A stretch of 64,000 nt of DNA from Echinarachnius parma (lineage: Eukaryota; Echinodermata; Echinoidea; Clypeasteroida; Echinarachniidae): positions 1 to 64,000 of the forward strand of contig JBAMJV010001860.1 of assembly GCA_037951105.1 (NCBI GenBank), read 5' to 3'. Positions 1-10,794 of this stretch are shown piece by piece. The translations under genes were made by a program, and so were the position numbers. The notes under the pieces are model-generated. The model ran no database searches, was not told the DNA's origin, and worked only from the letters and a program-made list of their open reading frames with translations. Each line of letters opens with the position of its first letter. Position 1 is the stretch's first letter.

Positions 1-800
1 GAACCTGAAACCTTTGTATGTATGTAGAGTTTAGTTTGATGCTAATTCTGAGAAATATATCAGGAGGGTAAATAATAAGTTCCATGTGTAGAGGTCGTGT
101 ACTTCGCGAACTTGGAAGACGGCAGACATTCAATGTTATGTATCCTTTATACATTACTGTACTTAATGTGTTTGCATTTTATCCATGTATCATCGCAAAC
201 AGTATAAGTAGTGATAGATTGATAAAGATACTTTCCAAAGATATGAAGTGAAGGCGAACAATATCACAGCCCTGTGGGTGAACTGAATTGGGTTAATAAC
301 TTGACGAGTTGATTTCCCGCCAAATCGCAAATCCGCCCGCGAAGGAAACGTTGGGCGGATGCCTTCAAATCAACGCGGAATGAAGATGACGTTCGCAACA
401 CTCCGCGTCTTCATCAATGGCGTAGCTAATGTATAAGGTACCTTTGCCCCCCCCCCCCCCCTACCCACTAGATGATGTTTGTTGCCGTGTTTTTCCTTCT
501 ATTGAGAAAATATTAATTTGTAAAAAAAAAAAAATGCTTAACGTGAAACATAATCTTAATTTGTTACCATTAATTTCCTTTCCATTGATTGAAGATTGAT
601 ACAGAAAACACGAAAACATATTCTAACTTTGTTGGAACAGACTACTACACCCCTCGTAATAATAAATGCCCCTCCCCATCTCTGCCAACCCCCCCCCCCC
701 CCCCCCCCCCATCTCACCCCCTCTGGTATTATTAGGTCAACCCTGGCTTCGCCAAAACTAGAACGTCCATCCCAAAAGCTTCACACAAGGCAATGCCAGG
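1..800. other. Non-coding DNA with homopolymer tracts
   Basis: I see no gene here. The stretch holds a GGCGTAGC motif near 419 followed by a poly-C run at about 447-461, a poly-A run near 522-535, and a second long poly-C run at about 689-710. The short ORF over the second C run is proline-rich only because of that run. Confidence 0.7.
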
Positions 801-804
801 TTTC

Positions 805-935
805 TGATTCTGGTCTAGGGGTCAGCATGTCAGTGCTCTGCTCTTCGCACTAATCGGCCCAGGTTCGAACCAAGGCTGCGTCTCTCGGATGGCGACGATA
901 AAGGGCGGTCCCATGCCTTAATAACCCAAATTGAT
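805..935 (+). mobile_element. tRNA-derived SINE head
   Basis: An A-box-like TGGTCTAGGGG at 811-821 and a perfect B-box core GGTTCGAACC at 862-871 lie about 40 bases apart, as in RNA polymerase III internal promoters. The sequence between them does not fold into a clear tRNA, so a tRNA-derived SINE is more likely than a working tRNA gene. The downstream GGGCGGTCCCATGCC segment would be the SINE body. Seen: the two boxes and their spacing. Inferred: SINE origin. Confidence 0.5.
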
Positions 936-1204
936 TGAGTAATTATGTAAAAAGCAAGTAACCAACCAACCTCTCACCTTTAAAGGGACTTGACAATATG
1001 TTTGCGCTTATCAGTGCCAGTATATAGCGAAAATACCAGCAGTTTAGCCTTCTTTACTTAATAGGCTGCACTTTACTTTCTGCATGTTCAGGCTGGTCGG
1101 ATTTAAGTGTTTATCACTTCCTAAATCAATCCTTAAAAGGCGCCGAATCAACTTGATTTGGGATAAAATGTTGACTTATCGAATTATTTTGTAGATATAC
1201 ATAC

Positions 1205-1978
1205 TTTATTCGGGTGCGCTTCGTTTATTCCGAAGGTTCGTTATTCCGAAGGTTCTTTATTTCGAAGGTTCGTTATTACGAACACGCAAATTTCGTATAC
1301 CTGAGGGTTCGTTAATCCTAAAATGAAATAGGGTTCGTTAATCCGAACATTTGTTGCATTATTCCGAAGGTTCGTTATTCCGAAGGTTCGTTATTCCGAG
1401 GGTTCGTTATTCCGAAGGTTCGCTATTCCTAAAAAGAAATCAGGTTCGTTATTCCGAAAGTTCGTTAATTCAAAAATAAAATCGGGTTCATTATTCCGAA
1501 GGTTCGTTATTCCGAAGGTCCGTTATTCCGAGGGTTCGTTATTCCGAAGGTTCGCTTTTCCTAAAATGAAATCGGGTTCGTTAATCCGAAAATGAATTTG
1601 GGTTTGTTATAATGCTATAATTTCATATAAAGAGATAAAATAAACTTAAATGTTTGATTGGTCTGGCCAAGGGAGGGAAAGGGGGAGGGGTATGCTTAAT
1701 GCAGGCTGTAAATTAAATAAACAAAACACAAATTATAGTATTATAACAAACCCTTTTTTATTTTCGGACTAATGAACCTTCGGAATAACGAACCTTCGGA
1801 ATAACGAACCTGATTTTTTTTTCTCGGATAAACGAACCTTCGGAATAACGAACCCTCGAAATAACGAACCTTCTGAATAACGAACCTTCGGAATAACGAA
1901 CCTTCGGAATAACGACCCTTCGGAATAACTGAACCTTCGGAATAACGAACCTTCGGAAAAACGGACTGTAACCCTTTA
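1205..1978. repeat. Inverted pair of tandem arrays, unit GGTTCGTTATTCCGAA
   Basis: From about 1208 to 1605 the 16-base unit GGTTCGTTATTCCGAA recurs in direct orientation with small spacers such as AAAATGAAATCGG. From about 1741 to 1975 the reverse complement TTCGGAATAACGAACC recurs. The two blocks are separated by about 135 bp that includes a G-rich stretch (1668-1690). The whole can fold into a large imperfect hairpin. The minus-strand ORF over the right block, with its RYSEGSLFRRF-type periodicity, is a by-product of the array. Confidence 0.9.
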
Positions 1979-2290
1979 TTCAATCGTTAAGAAAAAAGGA
2001 TGTGCAGAAAGAAGTAAAGCATCTATTTTAGTGTTACAATTAATTGTATTTATAGTGGAACGGGGCAAATTCATTGAAACAGGCCATGCGTGGTATGCCT
2101 CTGCACAGGGGGTTTGTCTGAATGCAATTTTTGCTGACATGAAATGTAAAACTAATTATTGCTTTTCAGCTGGGGGGAAAAGGGAAAGGTCATCTGCTCT
2201 ATATACATGGAATGAAAAGTGAATCAAAATAACTGACAGAGAAATGTCTTCTGGCGGTCCTTGACATTAATCCTGTCTGTGGTAGTCTCA
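1979..2290. other. No recognisable feature
   Basis: This is AT-rich sequence between the inverted array and the first poly-G element. I see no ORF with coding character and no repeat. Confidence 0.6.
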
Positions 2291-2475
2291 GTGGCGTATA
2301 GCGTGGTCGAACATATTGCGGGGGGGGGGGGGTCACATGAATTATCGGGGGCTCACTTTATGTATTTCTTGATTTTATATAGTATTTTGCCTTTATGTAT
2401 TATATTGTTTTTTTATCACTGGTGGTCACTAGCCCCTCTCACCCCCTTGCCCCCCCCCCCCCCATGCATAGCTAC
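2291..2475. mobile_element. Poly-G/poly-C element, GTGGCGTA end, copy 1
   Basis: It starts with GTGGCGTATAGCGTGGTCG, runs into a 13-G tract, then a TATGTATTTCTTG AT-rich core, and closes with a long poly-C tract followed by GCATAGCTAC. The same order (GTGGCGTAGC end, G run, AT core, C run, TAGCTACG end) recurs many times in this window, so I treat it as one repeat family with G/C-run sub-ends. Class and mechanism are unknown. Confidence 0.6.
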
Positions 2476-2730
2476 ATTATCGGTCAAGCTATCCTCTTAA
2501 TTTATTTTGAACCTATTTTGTAATGGCACTTATAACATACATTCGGGGTTAATTCGGACCCCTGGAAGGCACTAACCTCCCACACAGACTCACCCATATA
2601 ATGTTGTATAACTCCTTCATTAACTATGTTCTAATTGACATGATAACTGACAGCGTCGAGAACAAACTCAGTATAATCATGGACCGTAGTAGAGTCCATG
2701 GTATAATATGCGAGGACACAGTGCATAATT

Positions 2731-2942
2731 ATGGCGTAGCGTGGTCGGTCCATCGATAAATTATCGAAGGGGCGGACTGATCGCGGGGCAATGGAATTAT
2801 TTGCTGCACACTCTATGTCTTTCTTTATTTTTAAGAAATTTCCCATTTTGTTATTTTTTTTTTTGGTCAAATAATTAGGGTTAATTGCCCCGTGACCCAC
2901 CACCCCCCCCCCCCCCCCCCACCCCCTCCGTAGCTACGTCAC
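2731..2942. mobile_element. Poly-G/poly-C element, copy 2
   Basis: The left end reads ATGGCGTAGCGTGGTCGG. The right end reads CGTAGCTACGTCAC after a poly-C run at about 2902-2920. The ends are inverted relative to each other (GGCGTAGC against GTAGCTACG). The core has the TTTTTTTTTTGGTCAAATAATTAGGG segment typical of other copies. No protein is encoded. Confidence 0.55.
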
Positions 2943-3381
2943 TATAATTGTATGTATACAGAGTCCCCCCTTGTATGCTGAGCCCCGCATCATTACCCAC
3001 CATCTGGTCCCCTCGACAATCTTTTATTAAACATTTTGAGCACTGGTCTTGCTTGGTTAGTGTGTCGTACACACACATACATACAAACACCATGACCTGT
3101 GTAATGATAATGTCAAATCCGCAAGAGTCATTATGTATAATTTGTCAAGGAATGTTACGCAAACTATATTCCTATAATCATGATAGTTATAATCTGGAAG
3201 ATAGTGATAACATGGTTTTATTTACAAGAAGAATACAGTTAAAAAGTCATACTGTAATACGTTATTCAGAATTGACTTCAATTTATTTTGGACTAAATGC
3301 ACAAGCATGTGTACAGGCACTTTATACTCCCTTATCGAAATGGCGGGTATGAGGTTTTTAGCATTGTCCACTGGTCTTGAA

Positions 3382-3560
3382 TTAAAGGGGAAGTTCAGTT
3401 TTGGTATAGAGGGCGCTGCACAAAATAATTTTTTGTGAGATAATGAAAAACTGAGTGTACAAATATATCTGATCGGAATAAATCTGGGCCCCAGATTTAT
3501 TCGATGATTTAAAAAAAAATATTTAAAATGCTTACACTTTTTCAAAAGAGGTTTGTAAAT
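3382..3560. mobile_element. MITE family A, 3'-truncated copy
   Basis: It begins TTAA-AGGGGAAGTTCAG and continues with the GGTATAGAGGGCGCT and TGAAAAACTGAGTGT segments shared with fuller copies at 22132-22619 and 54713-55200. The distal terminal repeat is missing, so this is a truncated copy. Confidence 0.75.
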
Positions 3561-4289
3561 AGTTGTTGAAGATCTCTCCCTCTCTATCTATCGTTCCAAA
3601 CCATTACTCATATATTATACATTTTCTCTGTTTTCGAACCTTTTTAAAAGGTCATTTCGTATTATCATGGACAGAAGTGTATTCGTCTGTTTATTAGCGT
3701 AATAAATAATACGCATCATCCCTATAATCATCACGGCCGAAATTAATTCACGATAATATAATTCTAGCGAAAATTACCGTACACTCCTTTTCTCTTTCCT
3801 TTTATTTCTCTCACTTTCTTTTTCTGTTTCTATATCTCTCTCCCTCTCTTTATTTATCTGTTTCTTTCAACATCTCTACCTATACTCGTGTTATGTATCT
3901 TATTCCACGTCTGTATATTCCTCTATCTATGTATCTCTGTATATACTCGGCTATGTATTATGCATCTGCCCTTTACAAGTGATTAGTTGGTACTGAATTT
4001 CTTTTAAGAAATACCCCTCTCTATATTATCTATCTCTATAGTTAGCAATCTTTCTACCTATTTTCTCCCTCTGTCGCATTCTTAAGTTATTTCTTTATCC
4101 TTCTATATATAATACTGTTTATAATTTTATTCTGCCCTTAAAATAGAGTAGGTGGCTGTGATCGGTCCACCCCCCTTCCCTTCCTCCCTTAATGTCTCCG
4201 TCATCCTCTCTTCTTTCTCTATCTCTTTATTTTTTTATTTTCTCTCTCTCCATCTATTGATTTCTTTCTCTATCATTCTCTCACTGTAT
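3561..4289. other. Pyrimidine-rich non-coding lead-in
   Basis: AT-rich DNA grades into irregular CTCTCT/TTTCTT sequence with repeated TATCTCTCTC motifs. No gene is supported. It merges into the ordered minisatellite that follows. Confidence 0.6.
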
Positions 4290-5870
4290 TTCTCTACTTC
4301 CTCTATCTCTCTCCCCCTCCCTCTCTTCTTTCTTTATCTATCTCTCACCATGCTCACTCTATTCATGTCTTTCTCTCAGTTTCTCTTCATTACTTCCTCT
4401 ATCTCTATCCCCCTCCCTCTCTTCTTTCTTTATCTATCTCTCACCATGCTCACTCTATTCATGTCTTTCTCTCAGTTTTCTCTTCATTACTTCTCTATCT
4501 CTATTCCCCTCTCTCACTTCTTTCTTTATCTATCTCTCACCATGCTCACTCTATGCATGTCTTTCTCTCAGTTTCTCTTCATTACTTCCTCTATCTCTAT
4601 CCCCCTCTCTCTCTTCTTTCTTTATCTATCTCTCACCATGCTCACTCTATTCATGTCTTTCTCTCAGTTTCTCTTCATTACTTCTCTATCTCTATTCCCC
4701 TCTCTCTCTTCTTTCTTTATCTATCTCTCACCATGCTCACTCTATTCATGTCTTTCTCTCAGTTTCTCTTCATTACTTCCTCTATCTCTATCCCCCTCTC
4801 TCTCTTCTTTCTTTATCTATCTCTCACCATGCTCACTCTATGCATGTCTTTCTCTCAGTTTCTCTTCATTACTTCCTCTATCTCTATTCCCCTCTCTCTC
4901 TTCTTTCTTTATCTATCTCTCACCATGCTCACTCTATGCATGTCTTTCTCTCAGTTTCTCTTCATTACTTCCTCTATCTCTATTCCCCTCTCTCTCTTCT
5001 TTCTTTATCTATCTCTCACCATGCTCACTCTATGCATGTCTTTCTCTCAGTTTCTCTTCATTACTTCCTCTATCTCTATTCCCCTCTCTCTCTTCTTTCT
5101 TTATCTATCTCTCACCATGCTCACTCTATGCATGTCTTTCTCTCAGTTTCTCTTCATTACTTCCTCTATCTCTATCCCCCTCTCTCTCTTCTTTCTTTAT
5201 CTATCTCTCACCATGCTCACTCTATGCATGTCTTTCTCTCAGTTTCTCTTCATTACTTCCTCTATCTCTATCCCCCTCTCTCTCTTCTTTCTTTATCTAT
5301 CTCTCACCATGCTCACTCTATGCATGTCTTTCTCTCAGTTTCTCTTCATTACTTCCTCTATCTCTATCCCCCTCTCTCTCTTCTTTCTTTATCTATCTCT
5401 CACCATGCTCACTCTATTCATGTCTTTCTCTCAGTTTCTCTTCATTACTTCCTCTATCTCTATCCCTCTCTCTCTTCTTTCTTTATCTCTCTCTCACCAT
5501 GCTCACTCTATTCATGTCTTTCTCTCAGTTTCTCTTCTTTACTTTCTCTATATCTCTCACTCATTCTATTAATTTTCTTATCTATTTTATCTCTCTCTCT
5601 CTTCGTTTCCTTTTCTCTCTCTCACCATGCTCACTCTATTCATGTCTTTCTCTCAGTTTCTCTTCATTACTTTCTCTATATCTCTCACTCATTCTATTAA
5701 TTTTCTTATCTATTTCCCTCTCTCTCTCTTCGTTTCCTTTTCTCTCTCTCACCATGCTCACTCTATTCATGTCTTTCTCTCAGTTTCTCTTCATTTCTTT
5801 CTCTCTATCTCTCATGTACTCACTCTATTAATTTTCTTATCCATCTCCCCCTCTCTGTCTTCATTTCTAT
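4290..5870. repeat. 96-bp pyrimidine-rich minisatellite, about 16 copies
   Basis: The landmark CACCATGCTCACTCTAT recurs at 4346, 4442, 4538, 4634, 4729, 4825, 4921, 5017, 5113, 5209, 5305, 5401 and 5495, giving a period of 96 bp with single steps of 95 and 94. Two further copies at 5623 and 5750 are spaced 127-128 bp apart because of an added segment. Nearly every base on this strand is C or T apart from the CACCATG and ATGCATG islands. Since 96 is divisible by three, reading frames stay open through the array. The resulting 559-, 339- and 286-codon ORFs, in three different frames, carry the same hydrophobic Leu/Ser/Phe 32-residue repeat and are not evidence of a gene. Confidence 0.95.
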
Positions 5871-6310
5871 ATCTATAATGTCTGGCCCTTAACCATGTTA
5901 GCCCTTCCGTGTTCTAAATTTATCCCCTTTATAATACTTTGCAAGAGATTTTGCGGTTCTTGATTTCATGTCATTTTTCTCTTGTCAGATGTGGTTGGTT
6001 TCGGTCTGAGTATATCAAGTTTTCGAATTCGACCATCGTCAGCGCGTAACGTCAACTTGATTAGTGGCGTATGGATGGGGGGGGGGGGGGGGGGCACGGG
6101 GGCACGTGGTCCCAATATTTCCCTCCCCCCCCCCCCCCCCCCAAAAAAAAAAAAAAAAAAAAAAAAAAACAGCAAACAAAAAAACAGCAAACAAAAAAGA
6201 AAACAAAGGTGCAAATCACTTTTAAAAGCAACACATAATTTCTACCCCACCCACAAATGATTTGTGCACCCCCCCCCCCCCCCCCCCCCCCATCAGCCCG
6301 GCGACACTAC
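5871..6310. mobile_element. Poly-G/poly-C/poly-A repeat element
   Basis: AGTGGCGTATGG at 6063 leads into a run of about 18 G. This is followed by GCACGGGGGCACGTGG, a C run at about 6125-6142 and an A run of about 27. After AAATGATTTGTGCAC comes another C run to about 6290. It belongs to the same GTGGCGTA/poly-G/poly-C family as elsewhere in the window. The ORFs on both strands here are homopolymer artefacts. Confidence 0.55.
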
Positions 6311-7140
6311 CATCACGCCACTAAATTTGATAAATCATGGTGTCCTTATCATGTTTTCGTTTTCTAAATGTCTTCATGAACATGATCTTCCCGTGCCTCC
6401 AGGCTATTCGAAGAGTCCATCCTGTTTTTGTACAAGACAAAATTATATGATACAAAATGCAGTATATAGCAAAATATATTGTACATTTATTATAAACACG
6501 AATATAACGCCTGCCTGGGAAATATTATGAGGACAAACGACATCCAAGAAAAAAAAAAAACTCATTTTTTTCAAATTCAGTTTCTTTATGAAATAGTCAA
6601 ATTTTACATCCACCATATCAACGCCTATATTGACCACATTAACACCACGATCGTTACCACTACAGCAGCGACAGGAACAGCCACAGTAGCAACAGCAACA
6701 TCAAAGGCGACAACGGCAATGACAACGGAGAAAAGAATAGCATTACATTTCAATATAGAATATACTTTTCTTTCTGTCTAAATATGACTTGACACGCACT
6801 TACTCATTACGCTTTACTTACTAAAATTATCGTCATCATCATCCATAACATCAACTACATCGGCAGCAACAATAAATACACAAGTAGAAACAACATTCTA
6901 GCGAATAAATTATTATAATTTATTAGCTATAATACTACAAGTGACAGAAAGATACAACAGCAACATCACGAAAGAAAATATCTACATAGATATCAACAAA
7001 AACAGAAGAAAACTATTTTTTAAACAGCAGCAGTACTGCAACAAAATGAAAATAACAACAACAACAACATCAATAACATCAACAACAACATCATCATCAT
7101 CAACATCCATGACATCAACAATGTTTAGCAGAGTAAATGC
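6311..7140. repeat. AAC/ATC trinucleotide-rich stretch
   Basis: Imperfect CAACAG/CAACAA/ATCATC repeats occur at about 6655-6730, 6830-6870 and 7050-7115. The longest regular piece is AACAACAACAACATC near 7056-7075. The Thr/Ser-rich ORFs here follow from the repeats. Confidence 0.75.
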
Positions 7141-8006
7141 CAGAAAACACGTTGTTGCCATTCCCTATATATATCACATGTCTTTATATACATGTTGCTT
7201 AGGTCCTCATGATAACCTGCGTTCGTAAATTAAACAAGCTATATCACCCTGCACCAAGTCAAATTAATTATCCTTTACTTGATTAATATGCGCCTTCCAA
7301 GGTTTAGCCAATATCAGTATCCTTATTAACTCTTTACTGGCCGTATATTTACTGGTATCCCCTATATGCTAAGTATACCATTATTATTGTGTTCTTATTA
7401 CGTGCATCTGTTGATTAGTAATCGTGGAAACAAAATAATGTGGTGTACCATATCATTATTGTTTTATATCAATCATTACTGTAAAGTTTGACACGGTTTC
7501 GTCTACATTAGATATGAACATAGCCGATGTGGCAGGGATAATTGTCCAGGTGTCCAGGACAAATTAAAACAAGGGATATCTATCAAAATCACTCCATCAA
7601 TGTGTGTTTTGTGTGTGTGTCACGTGTAAAAGCAATGTTTTGTGGCATATCAGTTCAATTTATATTTATTCAAGTTCATTTTATTGAATAAACACACAAA
7701 AGCGGTCATGATGTATGAGTGACGTCAAACGCGTCGTGTGACGTCATGAATGAGTTAAGTGTACATATTGAGTAAATTACTGTTCGTTTGATGTCCGTAT
7801 GCATGTGTGTATGTCTGTATGTTTGTGTTGGGAGTGTGTATGTGTGTCTCCGTCTGTATGAAGGCTCGAAAACAGTCAAAATCAGGATTTAAAATCTGTC
7901 CGAATGACGTCACTGCCAATTATCCTTGGGCGGACACTTATCCCTGTCACACCGGCCTCTGCACATGTCAGCTGCACGATCATACCAACAAATGCGTATC
8001 TGAACT
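7141..8006. other. AT-rich spacer with GT-rich patch
   Basis: I find no supported gene. A short GT-rich patch lies at about 7603-7622 and again around 7803-7860. The three TGACGTCA sites described separately fall in the right half. Confidence 0.6.
7720..7912. promoter_or_regulatory. Cluster of three full CRE palindromes (TGACGTCA)
   Basis: TGACGTCA occurs at 7720-7727, 7739-7746 and 7905-7912. This octamer is the full cAMP-response element bound by CREB/ATF-family bZIP dimers. The first two sites begin 19 bp apart, about two helical turns. No gene is recognisable next to them, so a regulatory role is inference. They may be chance sites or part of an unrecognised repeat. Confidence 0.3.
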
Positions 8007-8716
8007 AAAGCCAGACATGCGTATTTAAAGGGGTCTATTAACATTGTCTAAATCCTCTAAACTTACTTGTAACCAGGTAACTCTAGCGGATATCTCATGC
8101 CTTGATGTTTTCGTATTAAGAAAAGGAGCATGGGATAATGTCTCGGTTTTTCGAATTTCCCTTTCGTTAAAACGATATTTACGGTTGAAGTGTTTGGATT
8201 TTGAACTATCCACTGGATTGTCATAACCGTGTTCAAAGTCAGTGCAATGAGTAAGTGAATATCTCTTTGCATTTCGCTCATTAATCGGTCATATCACATC
8301 CATTTAACGTGAAACGTTCACACATTAATCAGTGGACATATCAGATCACAGCAATACACATTATATAAACCATACATCACTTTTTGCACATGTCAACAAA
8401 GATACTATATCCCTTTAAAGCATGTTGTATATATCTCCTTAGTTTCTTTAGTTTTTAAGTGAACGGCTACCGGTTACAATAATATCTGCCTATATCTTTG
8501 TTTTTAACATATATACATGTATACCATACTACTGGTGGAAGTTTATGAAATTAACAATTTTACATTCATTTTCCGCACCAGAACTATTAGCAATGAGTGT
8601 TTTCGACGGAAATGTTTTTAAACAAACCATACAAAAAACAAATATCTTCCAATTTTCAGCTAAGTAATCGCCAGAAATCAGGAAACACCTGTTTAATCCA
8701 AGGTTAGTGATGTTTA
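8007..8716. repeat. Tandem duplication, left copy (710 bp)
   Basis: The segment from AAAGCCAGACATGCG to TTAGTGATGTTTA is repeated at 8946-9715 with small differences. It contains a full MITE B copy (8025-8418), then the ACGGCTACCGGTTACAAT segment and a CCATACTACTGGTGG segment. This copy keeps a single TTAA at 8504-8507, where the right copy has a 72-bp insertion. Confidence 0.95.
8025..8418. mobile_element. MITE family B, copy 1
   Basis: It is bounded by TTAA on both sides, with imperfect terminal inverted repeats: TTAAAGGGGTCTATTAAC at the left and GATACTATATCCCTTTAA at the right. Total length is about 394 bp. It shares the internal CCATTTAACGTGAAACG and TTTTTGCACATGTCAAC segments with other copies. 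No coding capacity is visible, so it is non-autonomous. Confidence 0.85.
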
Positions 8717-8717
8717 T

Positions 8718-8942
8718 GGCCCGGTCAGATATCAACGGATAGCGGAAACGTATGCCCAACGAATAGACAATTTGCGAAATGAAATTATCCGGCGATGAAA
8801 GACGTCTCCATTGCTTCATGTACAAAACATAGAACAACGTACATCACCGGACAAGGAACGGACAAGAAACGTATAGAACGGATGGAAAATTTAGCTCTCC
8901 GTTTGACATCCGTTTGCGCAATCCGTTGATATGTGACCGGGC
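8718..8942. mobile_element. MITE between the duplicated copies, 33-bp inverted ends
   Basis: The left end GCCCGGTCAGATATCAACGG is matched by the reverse complement of the right end, ATCCGTTGATATGTGACCGGGC less its flank. Similarity continues inward through GAT(A/T)GCG(G/C)AAACG, about 33 bp in all. The element is about 225 bp and has no ORF of note. It sits at the junction between the two 0.7-kb duplicate copies and is flanked by TAT on both sides, which may be a short target duplication. Superfamily is not assigned. Confidence 0.8.
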
Positions 8943-8963
8943 TATAAAGCCAGACATGCGTAT

Positions 8964-9351
8964 TTAAAGGGATCTATTAAAATTGTCTAAATCCTCTAAA
9001 CTTACTTGTAACTCTAGCGAATATCTCATGCCTTGATGTTTTCGTATATTAAGAAAAGGAGCAATGGGATATGTCTCGGTTTTTCGAATTTCTCTTTCAT
9101 TAAAACGATATTTACGGTTGAAGTGTTTGGATTTTGAACTATCCACTGGATTGTCATAACCGTGTTCAAAGTCAGTGCAATGAGTAAGTGAATATCTCCT
9201 TGCATTTCGCTCATTACTCGGTCATATAACATCCATTTAACGTGAAATGTTCACACATTAATCAGTGGACATATCAGATCACAGCAATACACATTATATA
9301 AACCATTCATCACTTTTTGCACATGTCAACAAAGCTACTGTATCCCTTTAA
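8964..9351. mobile_element. MITE family B, copy 2
   Basis: It has TTAA at both borders, a left end TTAAAGGGATCTATTAAA and a right end GCTACTGTATCCCTTTAA. It lies inside the duplicated segment at the same relative place as copy 1, so it was present before the duplication rather than inserted independently. Confidence 0.85.
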
Positions 9352-9444
9352 AGCATGTTGTATATATCTCCTTATTTTTTTATTTTTTTATTTAAGTGAA
9401 CGGCTTCCGGTTACAATAATATCTGCCTAAATCTTTGTTTTTAA

Positions 9445-9516
9445 CCTCTGGACTACGGGAACCGAGTGAGTTGTGTACAAAGTCTATGGAGATTTCAGCA
9501 ACTCGTAGGGAACGGG
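9445..9516. mobile_element. 72-bp TTAA mini-element
   Basis: It is flanked by TTAA at 9441-9444 and 9517-9520. The left copy of the duplication has one TTAA (8504-8507) and no insert, so the boundaries are directly shown. The ends are a weak inverted repeat: left CCTCTGGACTACGGG, right read inward CCCGTTCCCTACGAG. TTAA targeting with ends starting CC is typical of piggyBac-type transposition. A related end, TTAACCCACTCGCTATACGG, is seen at 11645. It is far too small to encode anything. Confidence 0.8.
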
Positions 9517-9715
9517 TTAACATATACATGTATACCATACTACTGGTGGAAGTTTATGAAATGAACAATTTTACATTAATTTTACTATTAGTAATGAGTG
9601 TTTTCGACGGAAATGTTTTTAAACAAACCATACAAAAAAATAACTTCCAATTTTCAGCTAAGTAATCGCCAGAAATCAGAAAACACCTGTTTTAATCCAA
9701 GGTTAGTGATGTTTA

Positions 9716-10794
9716 CATTAAAAATATTGACCATATAGATCCACAGACCAAGAGAAAGAGAGATACAAAATATTGCATTTCGGCAAAGACAAACTAGACC
9801 GTGACATTTTGAACCATCAATAATCAATTGATTGTTTGTATTTCAAAAGGACCGCCTAAAGATGCACTTAATCCCCTTTTATCTCACGCCGGTACTTGCG
9901 TTGACATGAAGAGTCAATCAAGTCGGGGGTAATGGGGGTGGTGGAGGGGGGTCCAATCCGGGGGTGACTAGCCTTTTGTCAAGGCCCCCGCGCGAACACC
10001 CAACCGAGCGCGAAGCGCGAGACGTACATACCCGAGCACAGCTATATGGCAACTAGCCAATCTACAGTAGTTGTAATTGTACAAGCGGGATCACAGCTCG
10101 TAATGTATGATCGATCTCCCAGCCATATAGAGCCTTGATTAAAGGCTAGGGGTGACTGCATGAAGTTTATTATTCTTTATGTTAGCCATTCAATCCCCTT
10201 TCCCCCACGCTGTACTTCCGTGGACATAAAGAGTCAATCAAGACGGGGGTGGGGGTGGGGGGGGGGGGGGGGGTTAAGAGGAGGAGAGGAGGTGGGGTGG
10301 GGTGGAAGGTGAGGGTGTTTAATCCGGGGGTGACTGCAATCTGTTATTCATTATTTTAAGCCATTTAATCCCTTTAATCCCACGCGGTACGTCCATGGAT
10401 ATGGGGAGTCAATCAAGTCGGGGGGTAAGAGGATGGTGGGATGGGGGTGGAGGTTGGGGGTGTTCAATAGGTGGTAACTGCATGCAGGGGGGAATGAGGG
10501 GTGTCCAATGCAGGGGGTGACTGCAGTCTGTTTTTCTTTATTTTAGCCATTAATTTTAATCCCCTTTCCCCCACGCGGTACTTCCGTGGACATGAAGAGT
10601 CAATCTAGGCCGGGGGAGGGGGTTGGGGCAATTAAGGGGGGGGGGGGTCCCATCCCATGAGGGGGTGACTGTATTAGTCTGTTAACAAATTTTCCCCCTA
10701 GTCTGTTATTCTGTTGTATTCTCTCTCTATAGGGGGACAATGTAGGGAATGGATCATCGGAAGGGGAAGGGTGTGTTGTCACGGTCCAGGGACT
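9716..10794. repeat. G-rich degenerate repeat array
   Basis: The phrase GAAGAGTCAATCAAG or a near match followed by a G-rich segment recurs near 9908, 10219, 10395 and 10590. It is usually preceded by CACGCGGTACTTCCGTGGACAT and followed by a GGGGGTGACTGCA segment, cut here by unit divergence. Spacing is irregular, 180-310 bp. There is no gene. Confidence 0.75.

Larger units (their letters stand above)
8946..9715. repeat. Tandem duplication, right copy (770 bp)
   Basis: This is the second copy of the 8007-8716 segment, offset by 939 bp. It carries its own MITE B copy (8964-9351). It is longer than the left copy mainly because of the 72-bp TTAA-flanked insertion at 9445-9516. Confidence 0.95.

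Noticed and set aside
4152-5831. 559-codon ORF, plus 339- and 286-codon ORFs, as membrane-protein genes
   Set aside because: They lie in three frames of the same 96-bp minisatellite, have one composition and show no start or splice context. Openness follows from the period being a multiple of three.
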